Shown here one piece after another: positions 34,730-42,627 of a DNA stretch of 42,627 nt. Origin of the DNA: CAYVUI01 sp964454745. Its GTDB lineage: Bacteria > Planctomycetota > Phycisphaerae > Sedimentisphaerales > Anaerohalosphaeraceae. The first letter of the stretch is position 1. Every line of letters starts with the position of its first letter. A model generated the notes under the pieces. That model saw only the letters and a program-made list of their open reading frames with translations, had not been told where the DNA came from and made no database searches. The position numbers and the translations under genes are program-made. The stretch lies in the NCBI GenBank assembly GCA_964454745.1, contig CAYVUI010000026.1, positions 1 to 42,627 on the forward strand, given 5' to 3'.

Positions 34730-35152
34730 GTGTCAAAAGCCGGTGATATGAAGAAGCTGTTTCACGGGATTGACCTTGTTGATTTTGAGCGGATCGAGGG
34801 GATGATCGATCGGCACAGGGGGCGTTTTCTGGACCGGGTATTTACGGCGCGGGAACAGGAGGACGCCAATGCGGTGAAGAATACGACGGAGAAACTGGCG
34901 GGACGTTTTGCGTCGAAAGAGGCGGTATTGAAGCTGCTGGGTACCGGCTGGCGGGGTAAGATTGCCTGGACGGATATCGAGGTGGTGAATAATTCGCTCG
35001 GTGAGCCGGAGGTGCGGCTGTCGGGTGAGGTGGCGCGGATCGCGGGTGAGTTTGGCATCGAGGAGGTGCGTTTGAGTATTACGCATACGGCGAATTTTGC
35101 GATTGCTTCGGCGGTGGCACTTCGGGGCGATGGGGGTGCGGATCAGCGGTGA
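34730..35152 (+). CDS. acpS: Holo-[acyl-carrier-protein] synthase
   Basis: 140 residues from GTG 34730, with GGAG 5 nt before it; ATG 34748 is the alternative and would remove six residues. The AcpS signature is GIDLVDFERI near the N-terminus, with the Asp binding Mg-CoA, and FASKEAVLKLLGTGW with the Glu-Lys pair; SITHTANFAIASAVAL ends the fold. It transfers 4'-phosphopantetheine from CoA to acyl carrier protein for fatty-acid synthesis. The gene is 2 nt after the isomerase gene and overlaps mnmG by 4 nt (GTGA). Confidence 0.93.
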   Translation: MSKAGDMKKLFHGIDLVDFERIEGMIDRHRGRFLDRVFTAREQEDANAVKNTTEKLAGRFASKEAVLKLLGTGWRGKIAWTDIEVVNNSLGEPEVRLSGEVARIAGEFGIEEVRLSITHTANFAIASAVALRGDGGADQR

Positions 35153-36963
35153 AAGACGGGCGGTATGATGTAGTCGTGATCGGGGGCGGACACGCGGGCG
35201 TGGAGGCGTGTCATGCGGCGGCGCGGATGGGGGCAAAAACTCTGCTTTTGACGATGGAGCGTGAGGCGATTGCGCGGGCGAGCTGCAACCCGGCGATTGG
35301 CGGGCTTGCCAAGGGGCAGATTGTTCGGGAGATCGATGCGCTTGGGGGTGTGATGGGATTGGCGACGGACGCAGCGGGGATTCAGTTTCGGCTGTTGAAT
35401 CGTTCGAAGGGGCCGGCGGTGCAGTCGCCGCGGGCGCAGATTGATAAATACGAATATTCCAGGTTTGTCTGTGAGTACCTCGATGGTGTGGAGAACCTGG
35501 TGATCGAGGAGGGGATGGTCGAGGAGATTTTGACAGAGGCGGGGAGGGTAACCGGTGTGCGGTTGGAGGACGGCAGGGAGTTTGGCGCGGGCAGCGTGGT
35601 GGTGACGACGGGGACGTTTTTGCGCGGGATGATGCATATCGGGGATGAGCAGTTTGCCGGGGGGCGGCTGGATGAGCGGGCAAGCGTGGGGCTCAGCGAA
35701 TGCCTTGAACGGCTCGGGCTTGAGCTTGGGAGGCTAAAGACGGGCACGCCGGTCCGGCTGGCGGGGGACAGTATTGATTACAATGTTGTGGAGGAGCAGC
35801 CGGGGGATGAAAACCCGGAAGGTTTTTCGTTTTTGCATGACCGAATTAAAACCGAGCAGGTGCCGTGCTGGATTACGTATACGAACCCGGCGATTCATGA
35901 TTTACTGATGGCGAACCTGGACCGGGCGCCTTTGTATACGGGGCAGATTCAGTCTACAGGGCCTCGGTACTGTCCGAGCATTGAGACGAAGGTAATGCGG
36001 TTCCCGGACCGGGAGAGGCACCAGGTGTTCCTGGAGCCGGAGGATCGGGAGGTGCGGACGATTTATGCCAACGGGATCAGTACATCGGTGCCGCGGGATG
36101 TTCAGGAGCAGATGCTGCGATTGCTGCCGGGGACAGAGCGGGCCCGGATTGTGCATTATGCGTATGCCATGGAGTACGATTATGTACCGGCGAGCCAGTT
36201 GGGGATTGATTTGCAGACGCGGAAGGTCGCGGGGCTGTTTCTGGCCGGGCAGATTAATGGGACCAGCGGTTATGAGGAAGCGGGGGCGCAGGGGTTGATT
36301 GCGGGTGTAAACGCGGTTTGCTGTATTGAAAAGCGGGATCCGCTGGTGCTGGGGCGGGACCAGGCGTATATCGGGGTGCTGGTCGATGATTTGCTGACAC
36401 GGGATATTGTGGAGCCGTATCGAATGTTTACCTCACGGGCGGAGTATCGGCTCAGCCTGCGGTCGGACAATGCGGATCAGCGTCTGACGCGGATGGGTCG
36501 GGAATTTGGAGTGGTAGATGATCGGCGGTGGCGGCATTTTGAGCAGAAGGAGCAAAAGCTGGGGGAATTGATTGGCTTTTTGCAAAAGACACGGCGCGGC
36601 GGGCAGAGTTTGTGGGAAAAGCTCAAGGTGCCCGGGGATGCGTTTATCGAGGGGATTTTTTCGGATGGTGAGGTACGGGCGCTGGGGGCGGGCGATGCGG
36701 TGCTGCGGTGTGCGGTCATCGAGGCGAAATATGAGGGGTATTTGAGGCGGCAGGATAAGCAGATTGAGGGATTTCGCAAGCTGGAGAATGTGAATTTGCC
36801 CGGCGACCTGGATTATAACGAGGTGCCTCATTTGCGGGCGGAGGCGAAGGAGCGGCTGGGGCATTTCATGCCAGCGACGCTGGGTCAGGCGAGCCGGATT
36901 GGGGGGATTACGCCGGCGGATATCGCGGTGATCCAGATTTATTTGCGCAAGAAAAGCGGCTGA
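35149..36963 (+). CDS. mnmG: tRNA uridine-5-carboxymethylaminomethyl modification enzyme MnmG (GidA)
   Basis: 604 residues from GTG 35149, overlapping the acpS stop. The FAD-binding motif YDVVVIGGGHAGVEACHAAARMG opens the protein. Further landmarks: ASCNPAIGGLAKGQIVREIDALGG (conserved catalytic Cys-bearing segment), RGPAVQSPRAQ-like KGPAVQSPRAQIDK, LKTGTPVRL, PRYCPSIETKVMRFPDRERHQVFLEPE, GLFLAGQINGTSGYEEAGAQGL, and MFTSRAEYRLSLRSDNADQRLT. With MnmE it modifies the wobble uridine of several tRNAs. The C-terminal helical domain (EAKYEGYLRRQ... PATLGQASRIGGITPADI) is complete. Confidence 0.97.
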   Translation: MKDGRYDVVVIGGGHAGVEACHAAARMGAKTLLLTMEREAIARASCNPAIGGLAKGQIVREIDALGGVMGLATDAAGIQFRLLNRSKGPAVQSPRAQIDKYEYSRFVCEYLDGVENLVIEEGMVEEILTEAGRVTGVRLEDGREFGAGSVVVTTGTFLRGMMHIGDEQFAGGRLDERASVGLSECLERLGLELGRLKTGTPVRLAGDSIDYNVVEEQPGDENPEGFSFLHDRIKTEQVPCWITYTNPAIHDLLMANLDRAPLYTGQIQSTGPRYCPSIETKVMRFPDRERHQVFLEPEDREVRTIYANGISTSVPRDVQEQMLRLLPGTERARIVHYAYAMEYDYVPASQLGIDLQTRKVAGLFLAGQINGTSGYEEAGAQGLIAGVNAVCCIEKRDPLVLGRDQAYIGVLVDDLLTRDIVEPYRMFTSRAEYRLSLRSDNADQRLTRMGREFGVVDDRRWRHFEQKEQKLGELIGFLQKTRRGGQSLWEKLKVPGDAFIEGIFSDGEVRALGAGDAVLRCAVIEAKYEGYLRRQDKQIEGFRKLENVNLPGDLDYNEVPHLRAEAKERLGHFMPATLGQASRIGGITPADIAVIQIYLRKKSG

Positions 36964-37036
36964 GCGAACTGTAATGAATCCAGCTTGAATATCGCATTCA
37001 CTTATCGGACGCTTTGGGTGGTAAGGGGGATTTTCT

Positions 37037-37196
37037 AGAACTTGTTTCATAACTCATTTGTGCTGTAAAACAGCCCTTTTCCTCCCTGGTCGGCGTCGGG
37101 TGCATCGACGTAGGGGGACTATGCCTGTTTCGACCCCCTTGCCAGAGAGAAAAAGATCATATTTTACACCTACAAAGCAGTTATGAAACCAGTTCT
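37037..37196. repeat. MITE-like element, copy 2 (160 bp)
   Basis: Ends AGAACTTGTTTCATAACT (37037-37054) and AGTTATGAAACCAGTTCT (37179-37196); the left end has one mismatch against the right. The same 160-bp length and near-identical interior as copy 1. The internal arms are GCGTCG...CGACGT. Outer bases on both sides read CT before and AG after the ends, making CTAG at each junction, so a TA or CTAG target duplication is possible. It lies between mnmG and cheW. Confidence 0.85.
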
Positions 37197-37443
37197 AGTC
37201 ATTTCGATGGATATGGGACTTCCAGTTTAGCAGTGTTTTTAAACGTAAATTCTGAATTTTGGTAATTTTACGTCGGGCGATGCAAATTTGTGTATCGCTT
37301 GTTAAGTGAGGGCGATTCTGGAACGAAACATCATGTGTGTTGTTTTTTCGGAGCGGGCGATGACATCAGGGCACTATTGGATCAGGAAGAGATACGTACA
37401 TTGACGTTAATGAAAATGATGTATTTCGTTTGGAGATGATACG
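37197..37443. other. Spacer between MITE copy 2 and cheW
   Basis: About 247 bp with no gene. A TTGACG occurs at 37401-37406 but without a convincing -10, and no sigma54 or sigma28 promoter was recognised. The cheW Shine-Dalgarno GGAG is at 37432-37435. Confidence 0.4.
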
Positions 37444-37968
37444 ATGACAGAAACCGCCTCTCAAGAAAGCCAGGTTCAGGCCCGTGAGGCTCAGGTAAGC
37501 ACTCAGAAGACCGCAGACGAGGGTAAGTATCTAACGTTTGCTCTTGGGAATGAGGAGTTTGGCCTGGAGATCCTCAAGGTTCGTGAAATTATTGGATATA
37601 TGGATGTGACCGCTGTTCCGCAGACGCCCGGCCATGTTAAGGGTGTGATTAACCTTCGCGGACAGGTGATCCCGGTTGTGGATCTTCGGATGAATTTCGG
37701 CATGGAAGAGGCCGAGGTGACCGAGCAGACCTGTATTATCGTTGTGGAAGTGACGATCGAGGACCGCCAGTTCCAGACGGGTATTATCGTGGATCATGTT
37801 TCTGAGGTTCTGGATATTGCGAAAGAGAATATCGAGGACGCACCTCAGTTCGGTTCCGCAGTGGATACTGATTTTATCCTTGGTATGGGTAAGATTGGTG
37901 ATTCGGTCAAGATCCTGCTGGATATTGACAAGGTATTGTCGGGTACTGATTTTTCCCGGCTTTGCTAA
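37444..37968 (+). CDS. cheW: Chemotaxis coupling protein CheW
   Basis: 174 residues with GGAG 8 nt before ATG 37444. A flexible N-terminal tail of about 28 residues precedes the CheW fold: YLTFALGNEEFGLEILKVREIIGYMDVTAVPQTPGHVKGVINLRGQVIPVVDLRMNFG is the classic family signature, with the receptor- and kinase-contact residues in NLRG. It bridges chemoreceptors to CheA kinase. The chemoreceptor gene follows after about 100 bp; no cheA or cheY is in the window. Confidence 0.95.
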   Translation: MTETASQESQVQAREAQVSTQKTADEGKYLTFALGNEEFGLEILKVREIIGYMDVTAVPQTPGHVKGVINLRGQVIPVVDLRMNFGMEEAEVTEQTCIIVVEVTIEDRQFQTGIIVDHVSEVLDIAKENIEDAPQFGSAVDTDFILGMGKIGDSVKILLDIDKVLSGTDFSRLC

Positions 37969-37989
37969 ACCATCGTTAAAATTCTCCAG

Positions 37990-38012
37990 AGGGCTTTCGG
38001 GAGAAAAGCCCT
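37990..38012 (+). other. Intergenic hairpin between cheW and the chemoreceptor gene
   Basis: Perfect 8-bp arms AGGGCTTT (37990-37997) and AAAGCCCT (38005-38012), 7-nt loop, 21 nt after the cheW stop. Only a weak T stretch follows, so it may tune the ratio of the two products by mRNA processing rather than stop transcription. Confidence 0.5.
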
Positions 38013-38070
38013 TTGGGGATAAATGTTTTGTAACATGAAATGGGAACATGTTTTAGTTGGGAGACACACT

Positions 38071-40455
38071 ATGTTTAAGAACATGAAACTGGGAGCTAAA
38101 ATTGGGTTGGGGTTTGGACTGTTGATCTTGATTGCCTGTATTCTTGGGGGTTTGGCAGTTTTCAACATGAAGAGGGTGGAGACGGATTCCAAAAAACTCG
38201 CACATGAGTATGTTCCGGAGGTGAAGTATGCGAACAATGTTGAGCGTTATTCACTCCTGACGATGTACGGGATGCGGGGTTACGGTCTCAGTGAAGAGCA
38301 GAAGTATTACGAGCAGGGGATGGAGAACCTCAAGCAGGTCAAGCACTGGCTGGAAGAGTGCAAGAAACTTGCAGATGAGTCAAAGCACCTGGTGAAACTA
38401 AAAGACCAGGTGGGCGTGGTTGAGGAGAATGTTCAAAAGTATGAACAGTTGGTTGCGCAGACCGTTTCACGAAATGGCGCAATTGCAGAGAATCGTTCTC
38501 AATTGGACTCGTCGGCAGCGGCTTATATGCAGAATTGCTATGATTTTCTGCAGGGTCAGAATGCGGCCTTCAAGAAGGACTTGTTTGAGCGGCAGGAGAA
38601 GATTCGGCTTGTGTCTGAGATCGTAAACCTTGGAACCAAGAGCCGGGTTTTGAATTTTAAGTCGCAGGCGACCGGGAATACGGAATTTATGCAGGAGTCC
38701 ATTGATAACCTCGATAACGTATTTGCGAATACCAGTGAGCTTCGCAAGGTTACCCATCTCAAGGAGGATATCGCACGTATCGATGCAACGGAAGAAGCGG
38801 CGAGAGGTTACCAGGAAGCGATGCGTGAGTTCCTTAAGGAATTCAAGAAAGGCGATTCGGCAAGTTCATCGGAGCTGGATAAGATTCGCGGTGAGATGGA
38901 TGAGAACGCCGGGACGTACGTCAGCAATTGTGCAGACTTCCTTGAAGGTCAGCAAAAGGCGCTGGACAAGGATATGACCGAGCGGCATGAGAAGATCAAC
39001 CTGGTTAATGACATTGTTGATCTTGGGAACAATACACGTGTGGCATGTTTTAAGTCGCAGGCCCTGCGTGATCCTCAGATTATCAAGGATGCGCAGGCGA
39101 ATTTTGCAAAGATGGACGAGAAGTATAACGAGCTTCGCAAGATCACTCATCTGGACGTTGATCTTAAGCGTATTGATGATACCCAAAAGGCTGGTAACGA
39201 ATATAAGAAGGCGATGCTGGGGTTGCTGAACAACTGGCTGGCGCTTCAGGACATCAGTGCCCAGCGTGGTGCCGCAGGCGATGTCGTTCTGGCCGGTGCG
39301 CAGGAAACGGCAAAGGCCGGAATCGAGCAGACGGACAGTATTGCGCAGGGTGCAGCGAAGGCCCTGTCAGTGTCTTCGACAATTATGCTGATTGGTCTGA
39401 CGGTTGCCCTAGTTGTGGGTGTTGTGATTGCGTTCTTTATTACGCGAAGCATTACCAAGCCGATCAATCGCATCATAGCAGACCTTACGGAAGGGGCGGA
39501 ACAGGTGGCTTCGGCTTCGGGTCAGGTCAGCAGTGCATCGCAGAGCCTGGCGGAAGGGGCAACGGAACAGGCCGCAGGCCTTGAAGAAACTTCCTCAAGC
39601 CTGGAAGAAATGTCGTCTATGACCAAGCAGAATGCGGATAACGCCCAGCAGGCCAATGCGCTCTCCGATGAAGCCAAGCGAAGCGCCGATAACGGCAGCG
39701 CTGCGATGGAAAAGATGAATACGGCGATCCAGGATATCCAGAAATCGTCCGATGAGACGGCCAAGATCATCAAGGTGATCGATGAGATCGCGTTCCAGAC
39801 GAACCTGCTGGCATTGAATGCGGCGGTTGAGGCGGCCCGTGCAGGTGAGGCCGGCAAGGGCTTTGCGGTGGTCGCTGAAGAGGTGCGCAACCTGGCGATG
39901 CGAAGTGCCGAGGCAGCGAGGAATACGTCGGATATGATCGAAGAATCGGTCAAGAACGCGAATAACGGCGTGGAGATCGCTGAAGAGGTCGGTAAGGCTC
40001 TTGGGGATATCGTGACGGGTATCAGCAAGACCAGTGAGCTGGTCAGTGAGATTGCGGCGGCATCGAGCGAACAGGCCCAGGGCATTGAGCAGGTCAATAC
40101 GTCCGTGACGCAGATGGACAAGGTGACCCAGCAGAACGCGGCCAACGCGGAAGAGTCGGCCAGTGCTTCTGAGGAACTAAGTGCCCAGGCCGAGCAGATG
40201 AATGCGGTAGTGGGCGAATTGATCGCCTTGGTTGGCGGTGCAGGATCTTCGGGGCGTCGTGCTGGAAGCAGTAAAAGCGGATCGAGAGGTTCGGGAAGCC
40301 AGCAGGGCGGTTCACAGGCCCGGAATATGGGGAAATCCGATCAGGTTTTCCATCAGATTGCCCGCAATGAAGGTGCGAAGGCGGGCAAGGCGGCCGCAAA
40401 TGAGAATGAGATTGCATTGGATTCGGCGGGAGATTTTGACGAATTCAATGGATAG
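38071..40455 (+). CDS. Methyl-accepting chemotaxis protein with duplicated helical sensor
   Basis: 794 residues from ATG 38071, with GGGAG 7 nt upstream; the longer frame to 38023 lacks a Shine-Dalgarno and would misplace the membrane helix. The first membrane segment is about 8-32, the second about 430-458. Between them lies an all-helical ligand-binding region resembling HBM-type double-bundle sensors. Residues 152-258 and 283-389 are a tandem duplication. After a HAMP-like segment comes the signalling domain with the tip IDEIAFQTNLLALNAAVEAARAGEAGKGFAVVAEEVRNLA. No CheR-binding xWxxF-type pentapeptide is seen at the end (DSAGDFDEFNG). It should signal through CheW, encoded just upstream. 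The ligand is unknown. Confidence 0.93.
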   Translation: MFKNMKLGAKIGLGFGLLILIACILGGLAVFNMKRVETDSKKLAHEYVPEVKYANNVERYSLLTMYGMRGYGLSEEQKYYEQGMENLKQVKHWLEECKKLADESKHLVKLKDQVGVVEENVQKYEQLVAQTVSRNGAIAENRSQLDSSAAAYMQNCYDFLQGQNAAFKKDLFERQEKIRLVSEIVNLGTKSRVLNFKSQATGNTEFMQESIDNLDNVFANTSELRKVTHLKEDIARIDATEEAARGYQEAMREFLKEFKKGDSASSSELDKIRGEMDENAGTYVSNCADFLEGQQKALDKDMTERHEKINLVNDIVDLGNNTRVACFKSQALRDPQIIKDAQANFAKMDEKYNELRKITHLDVDLKRIDDTQKAGNEYKKAMLGLLNNWLALQDISAQRGAAGDVVLAGAQETAKAGIEQTDSIAQGAAKALSVSSTIMLIGLTVALVVGVVIAFFITRSITKPINRIIADLTEGAEQVASASGQVSSASQSLAEGATEQAAGLEETSSSLEEMSSMTKQNADNAQQANALSDEAKRSADNGSAAMEKMNTAIQDIQKSSDETAKIIKVIDEIAFQTNLLALNAAVEAARAGEAGKGFAVVAEEVRNLAMRSAEAARNTSDMIEESVKNANNGVEIAEEVGKALGDIVTGISKTSELVSEIAAASSEQAQGIEQVNTSVTQMDKVTQQNAANAEESASASEELSAQAEQMNAVVGELIALVGGAGSSGRRAGSSKSGSRGSGSQQGGSQARNMGKSDQVFHQIARNEGAKAGKAAANENEIALDSAGDFDEFNG

Positions 40456-40480
40456 GGAATATATGGTTTGAATGGGACAC

Positions 40481-40514
40481 AGCCGGACTGATGTGAATTG
40501 GTCCGGCTTTTTTT
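40481..40514 (+). terminator. Rho-independent terminator after the chemoreceptor gene
   Basis: AGCCGGAC (40481-40488) and GTCCGGCT (40501-40508) pair around a 12-nt loop and run into seven Ts. Confidence 0.92.
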
Positions 40515-40584
40515 GTGGATTTATGGCGGATTTTGCTTGTCAGTGGGGCGGGATTTTGGTTAAATGTTGGCTTACGACACATTT

Positions 40585-40657
<73 letters not shown>

Positions 40658-40932
40658 TTTCTTCTAACTATATAATATACAACAGGTTACATGTTTTGTC
40701 AAGTCTTTTTTCTGCTCCAATTTCGGCCTGAAAAGGCCTCTCTGCGTCCCAAAAGTGTCCGGAATTATTTCGTTGCCAGTTCTGCCTGTGTCTGATTTGT
40801 GTCAATATTCGAGCTATTTTCAGGAATTTTAGGGCTATTTTCGATTTTGGGATCCGGTTGATTATTTTTGGCACTGAGGGTAAGATATCGGGACCAAAAG
40901 GAAGGGAATTTACGAGAATTGCGGAGGTATAT

Positions 40933-41706
40933 ATGATTGGAGCTGTGATCGGGGATGTCGTTGGATCGGTTTATGAGTGGAACAATATAAAGACAACCGA
41001 TTTTCCATTATTTCAGGAGAGTTCGTTCTTTACGGATGACACGGTACTGACCGTTGCCACAGCCCAAGTAATTTTGGATGGGATATCCTTTGAGGATTGC
41101 TACAGAGATTTTGGCATTCGATATCCAGGGAGGGGGTATGGAGGTAATTTTCAGCATTGGCTTTATGACGATACGATGGGGCCGTATAACAGCTGGGGCA
41201 ACGGTTCTGCGATGAGAGTGGCTCCTGTTGGGTTTGCTTATGAATCCATTGAAGAGGTTCTTGATCATGCAAAAAGGAGTGCTGAGGTTACCCATGACCA
41301 TCCTGAGGGTATTAAAGGTGCTCAAGCAACCGCTTTGGCTATATTTTTGGCTCGAAAGGGGAATGATAAGGCTACCATAAAAGAAGAGATTCAAGAACGG
41401 TTTGGCTACGATCTGGACAGGACTGTGGATCAAATACGTCCCACGTATACCTTTGATGTCTCTTGTCAGGGAACGGTGCCTGAGGCGATTATTGCATTTT
41501 TGGAATCGAAGGATTTTGAGGATGCTATTCGTATTGGTATTTCCCTGGGTGGAGACAGTGATACTCTGGTATGCATAACGGGAGGAATTGCTCAGGCTTT
41601 TTATCATGAGATCCATGAGGAGATTCTTTCTGAAACGTATGAACGGCTGCCTGAGGAGTTTGTAGAAATTATTGATACTTTCAATGAAAAGTACATTTTA
41701 CAGTAG
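40933..41706 (+). CDS. ADP-ribosylglycohydrolase (DraG/ARH family)
   Basis: 257 residues from ATG 40933, preceded 5 nt by GGAGG; the longer frame to 40858 lacks such a site. The N-terminus MIGAVIGDVVGSVYEW matches the GDxxGxxxE start of the family; SSFFTDDTVLT carries the Mg-binding TDD, THDHPEGIKGAQATA the HxxPEGIKGA segment, and SLGGDSDTLVCITGGIAQAFY the C-terminal GGDSDT metal motif. All three metal sites look intact. Family members remove ADP-ribose from proteins or nucleic acids, or hydrolyse related compounds. Codon choice looks more A+T-rich than in core genes, suggesting acquisition. An antitoxin or phage-related role is possible but not shown. Confidence 0.9.
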   Translation: MIGAVIGDVVGSVYEWNNIKTTDFPLFQESSFFTDDTVLTVATAQVILDGISFEDCYRDFGIRYPGRGYGGNFQHWLYDDTMGPYNSWGNGSAMRVAPVGFAYESIEEVLDHAKRSAEVTHDHPEGIKGAQATALAIFLARKGNDKATIKEEIQERFGYDLDRTVDQIRPTYTFDVSCQGTVPEAIIAFLESKDFEDAIRIGISLGGDSDTLVCITGGIAQAFYHEIHEEILSETYERLPEEFVEIIDTFNEKYILQ

Positions 41707-41739
41707 GTTTAGCCTGTTGCAGATTTGGTGGATTATTTC

Positions 41740-42000
41740 ATGACCAAGGCATTGTACAAACACAAGACGAGTGGAGATTTGTTTGCTCTTGAGTTGGATG
41801 AGCAGGGCAATGTGATTTCATCGGCAGGGCCGCTGCTGTCCAAGGATATAGATCCACAGCATTTGGATTATGACAATTACTTCAGCAGTGAAATCATGCT
41901 CAAGAGCAATGAGTTTGAGTTATTATCAAAGGCAGAGTTTGAGCAGTTGCTACAGGATTGTGGGTTTAGCAGACAGAGCAGTCAGAGGTATTTGTTTTAA
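41740..42000 (+). CDS. Small protein of unknown function
   Basis: 86 residues from ATG 41740 with GGTGG 8 nt upstream; an in-frame TTG at 41725 would add five residues. The text (YKHKTSGDLFALELDEQGNVISSAGPLLSKDIDPQHLDYDNY...LLQDCGF) is acidic, soluble and matches no family I can name. It follows the ADP-ribosylglycohydrolase gene by 33 bp, in the same direction, so both may be co-expressed. The next gene converges from the right. Confidence 0.6.
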   Translation: MTKALYKHKTSGDLFALELDEQGNVISSAGPLLSKDIDPQHLDYDNYFSSEIMLKSNEFELLSKAEFEQLLQDCGFSRQSSQRYLF

Positions 42001-42028
42001 GAGTTGAAGGTAGGTGTCAATGTGTTCT

Positions 42029-42627
42029 CTACCCCATCAGTCCATTCAACTTCTTCACAGCAGCCTTTTTGTTTTCGTCAGAGCAATGAATATAGTACTC
42101 CATTGTCGTCTGAATATTAGAATGGCCCATAAGATCTTTTAAGGTGTGGATCGGGGTAAACACGTTTGCCAGATTGGTACCATACGCCTTTCGAAGACAA
42201 TGAACAGATAGACGATCTGATGTACTAATTTTTGCTTTTTGACAATAAGTACTGAATTTTCTGTGTGTATTATTGACCATAGTGGTGTTAAGCCAGGAGG
42301 AGGCCTTTCCATCTTCTTTCCACTGCTTCCATTTTCTTTTGATAAATTCATATCGTCTGTCAGAGAGTACGACATAAGGATTAGAGGAAGAGCTCTGTTC
42401 TTTGAGTTCCTTGAGTAGTTCAATCACTTTGCCTGGACACGGGATGCAACGTGACTCAAAGTCTTTCAGGGTAAATGGAGGCAGGGAAGTTGGGGATGTA
42501 CGGTTGGAAAGAATAATGGTTTTATTGATCAAATCTATGTTTTTATTCCACATCAGATGCACCGCTTCTCCGAATCGCAGCCCACAACCATACATCACGG
42601 AATAAAAGAATTTATTTCTTAGGTAAG
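42029..42627 (-). CDS. Tyrosine recombinase / phage-type integrase, C-terminal catalytic part (cut by right edge)
   Basis: The reverse frame is open to the window edge, so the protein continues beyond it; only about 199 C-terminal residues are visible. Active-site motifs are present: YGCGLRFGEAVHL (catalytic Arg), VHCLRKAYGTNLA (HxxR), LMGHSNIQTTMEYY (His and the nucleophilic Tyr). Such enzymes cut and rejoin DNA for integration or excision of phages and islands. The gene points toward tRNA-Phe 1.4 kb away, consistent with an integrated element whose remainder lies to the right. Integron-type and XerC-type recombinases share these motifs, but the text is not XerC-like at its ends. Confidence 0.88.
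   Translation of the reverse strand, partial: YLRNKFFYSVMYGCGLRFGEAVHLMWNKNIDLINKTIILSNRTSPTSLPPFTLKDFESRCIPCPGKVIELLKELKEQSSSSNPYVVLSDRRYEFIKRKWKQWKEDGKASSWLNTTMVNNTHRKFSTYCQKAKISTSDRLSVHCLRKAYGTNLANVFTPIHTLKDLMGHSNIQTTMEYYIHCSDENKKAAVKKLNGLMG

Noticed and set aside
33561..34736. 391-codon minus-strand frame opposite the prolyl isomerase gene
   Set aside because: His/Arg/Leu-rich shadow frame without a start signal or domain.

Overview
The window reads as a chromosomal segment of a Gram-negative planctomycete, most likely class Phycisphaerae (Sedimentisphaerales-like). The reasons are the Phycisphaerae-style dockerin sequences (C-terminal in the protein at 723-3323, and a half-repeat after the signal peptide at 7808-8449), an LptD outer-membrane assembly protein, Lol-type lipoprotein export genes, and frequent GTG/TTG starts. 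This placement is inferred from protein character, not from a marker gene. A run of ten Ns at 1651-1660 marks a draft-assembly gap.

Layout. 1-3373: two divergent exported-protein genes, one cut by the left edge, the other a glycosidase-like dockerin protein ending in a clear terminator. 3386-3545: a 160-bp MITE-like element with 18-bp terminal inverted repeats; a second copy of equal length lies at 37037-37196. 3623-4370: a small-protein/nucleotidyltransferase pair resembling toxin-antitoxin or defence modules. 4360-5985 (minus): membrane-anchored PP2C/SpoIIE phosphatase. 6078-7274: THUMP-type rRNA methyltransferase. 7273-7556: a gene-free, hairpin-rich stretch that reads as a minus-strand RNA or repeat element ending in a terminator. 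7808-8449: an exported Hcp-like protein behind a perfect consensus promoter. 8585-11629: LptD.

11888-12832 is class II aldolase. 12946-22106 is a compact co-directional run, probably one operon: S41 protease, LysS, two FtsX/LolCE-type permeases, LolD-type ATPase, class IV aminotransferase and polyprenyl diphosphate synthase. 22245-24517 holds a DUF4139-like protein convergent with a minus-strand porin-like protein across a bidirectional terminator. FolC (minus) carries an unusual lysine-rich N-terminus. Transketolase, 6-phosphofructokinase, Mfd, a SurA-like lipoprotein, AcpS and MnmG follow on the plus strand. CheW and a chemoreceptor with an internally duplicated sensor close the core part.

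From tRNA-Phe (40585) to the right edge the DNA looks more A+T-rich and accessory: an ADP-ribosylglycohydrolase, a small unknown protein and the C-terminal half of a tyrosine recombinase, consistent with one end of an element integrated next to tRNA-Phe.

The genes mainly serve envelope biogenesis (LptD, Lol-like ABC transporter, SurA-like chaperone, porin), central carbon metabolism (Fba, Tkt, Pfk), translation and RNA modification (LysS, MnmG, rRNA methyltransferase), repair (Mfd) and chemotaxis (CheW plus receptor). The most unusual items are the exported Hcp-like protein with a half-dockerin, the paired MITEs whose core resembles the RNA-like element at 7.4 kb, and the chemoreceptor duplication. 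All motif calls are by eye; no database search was run.
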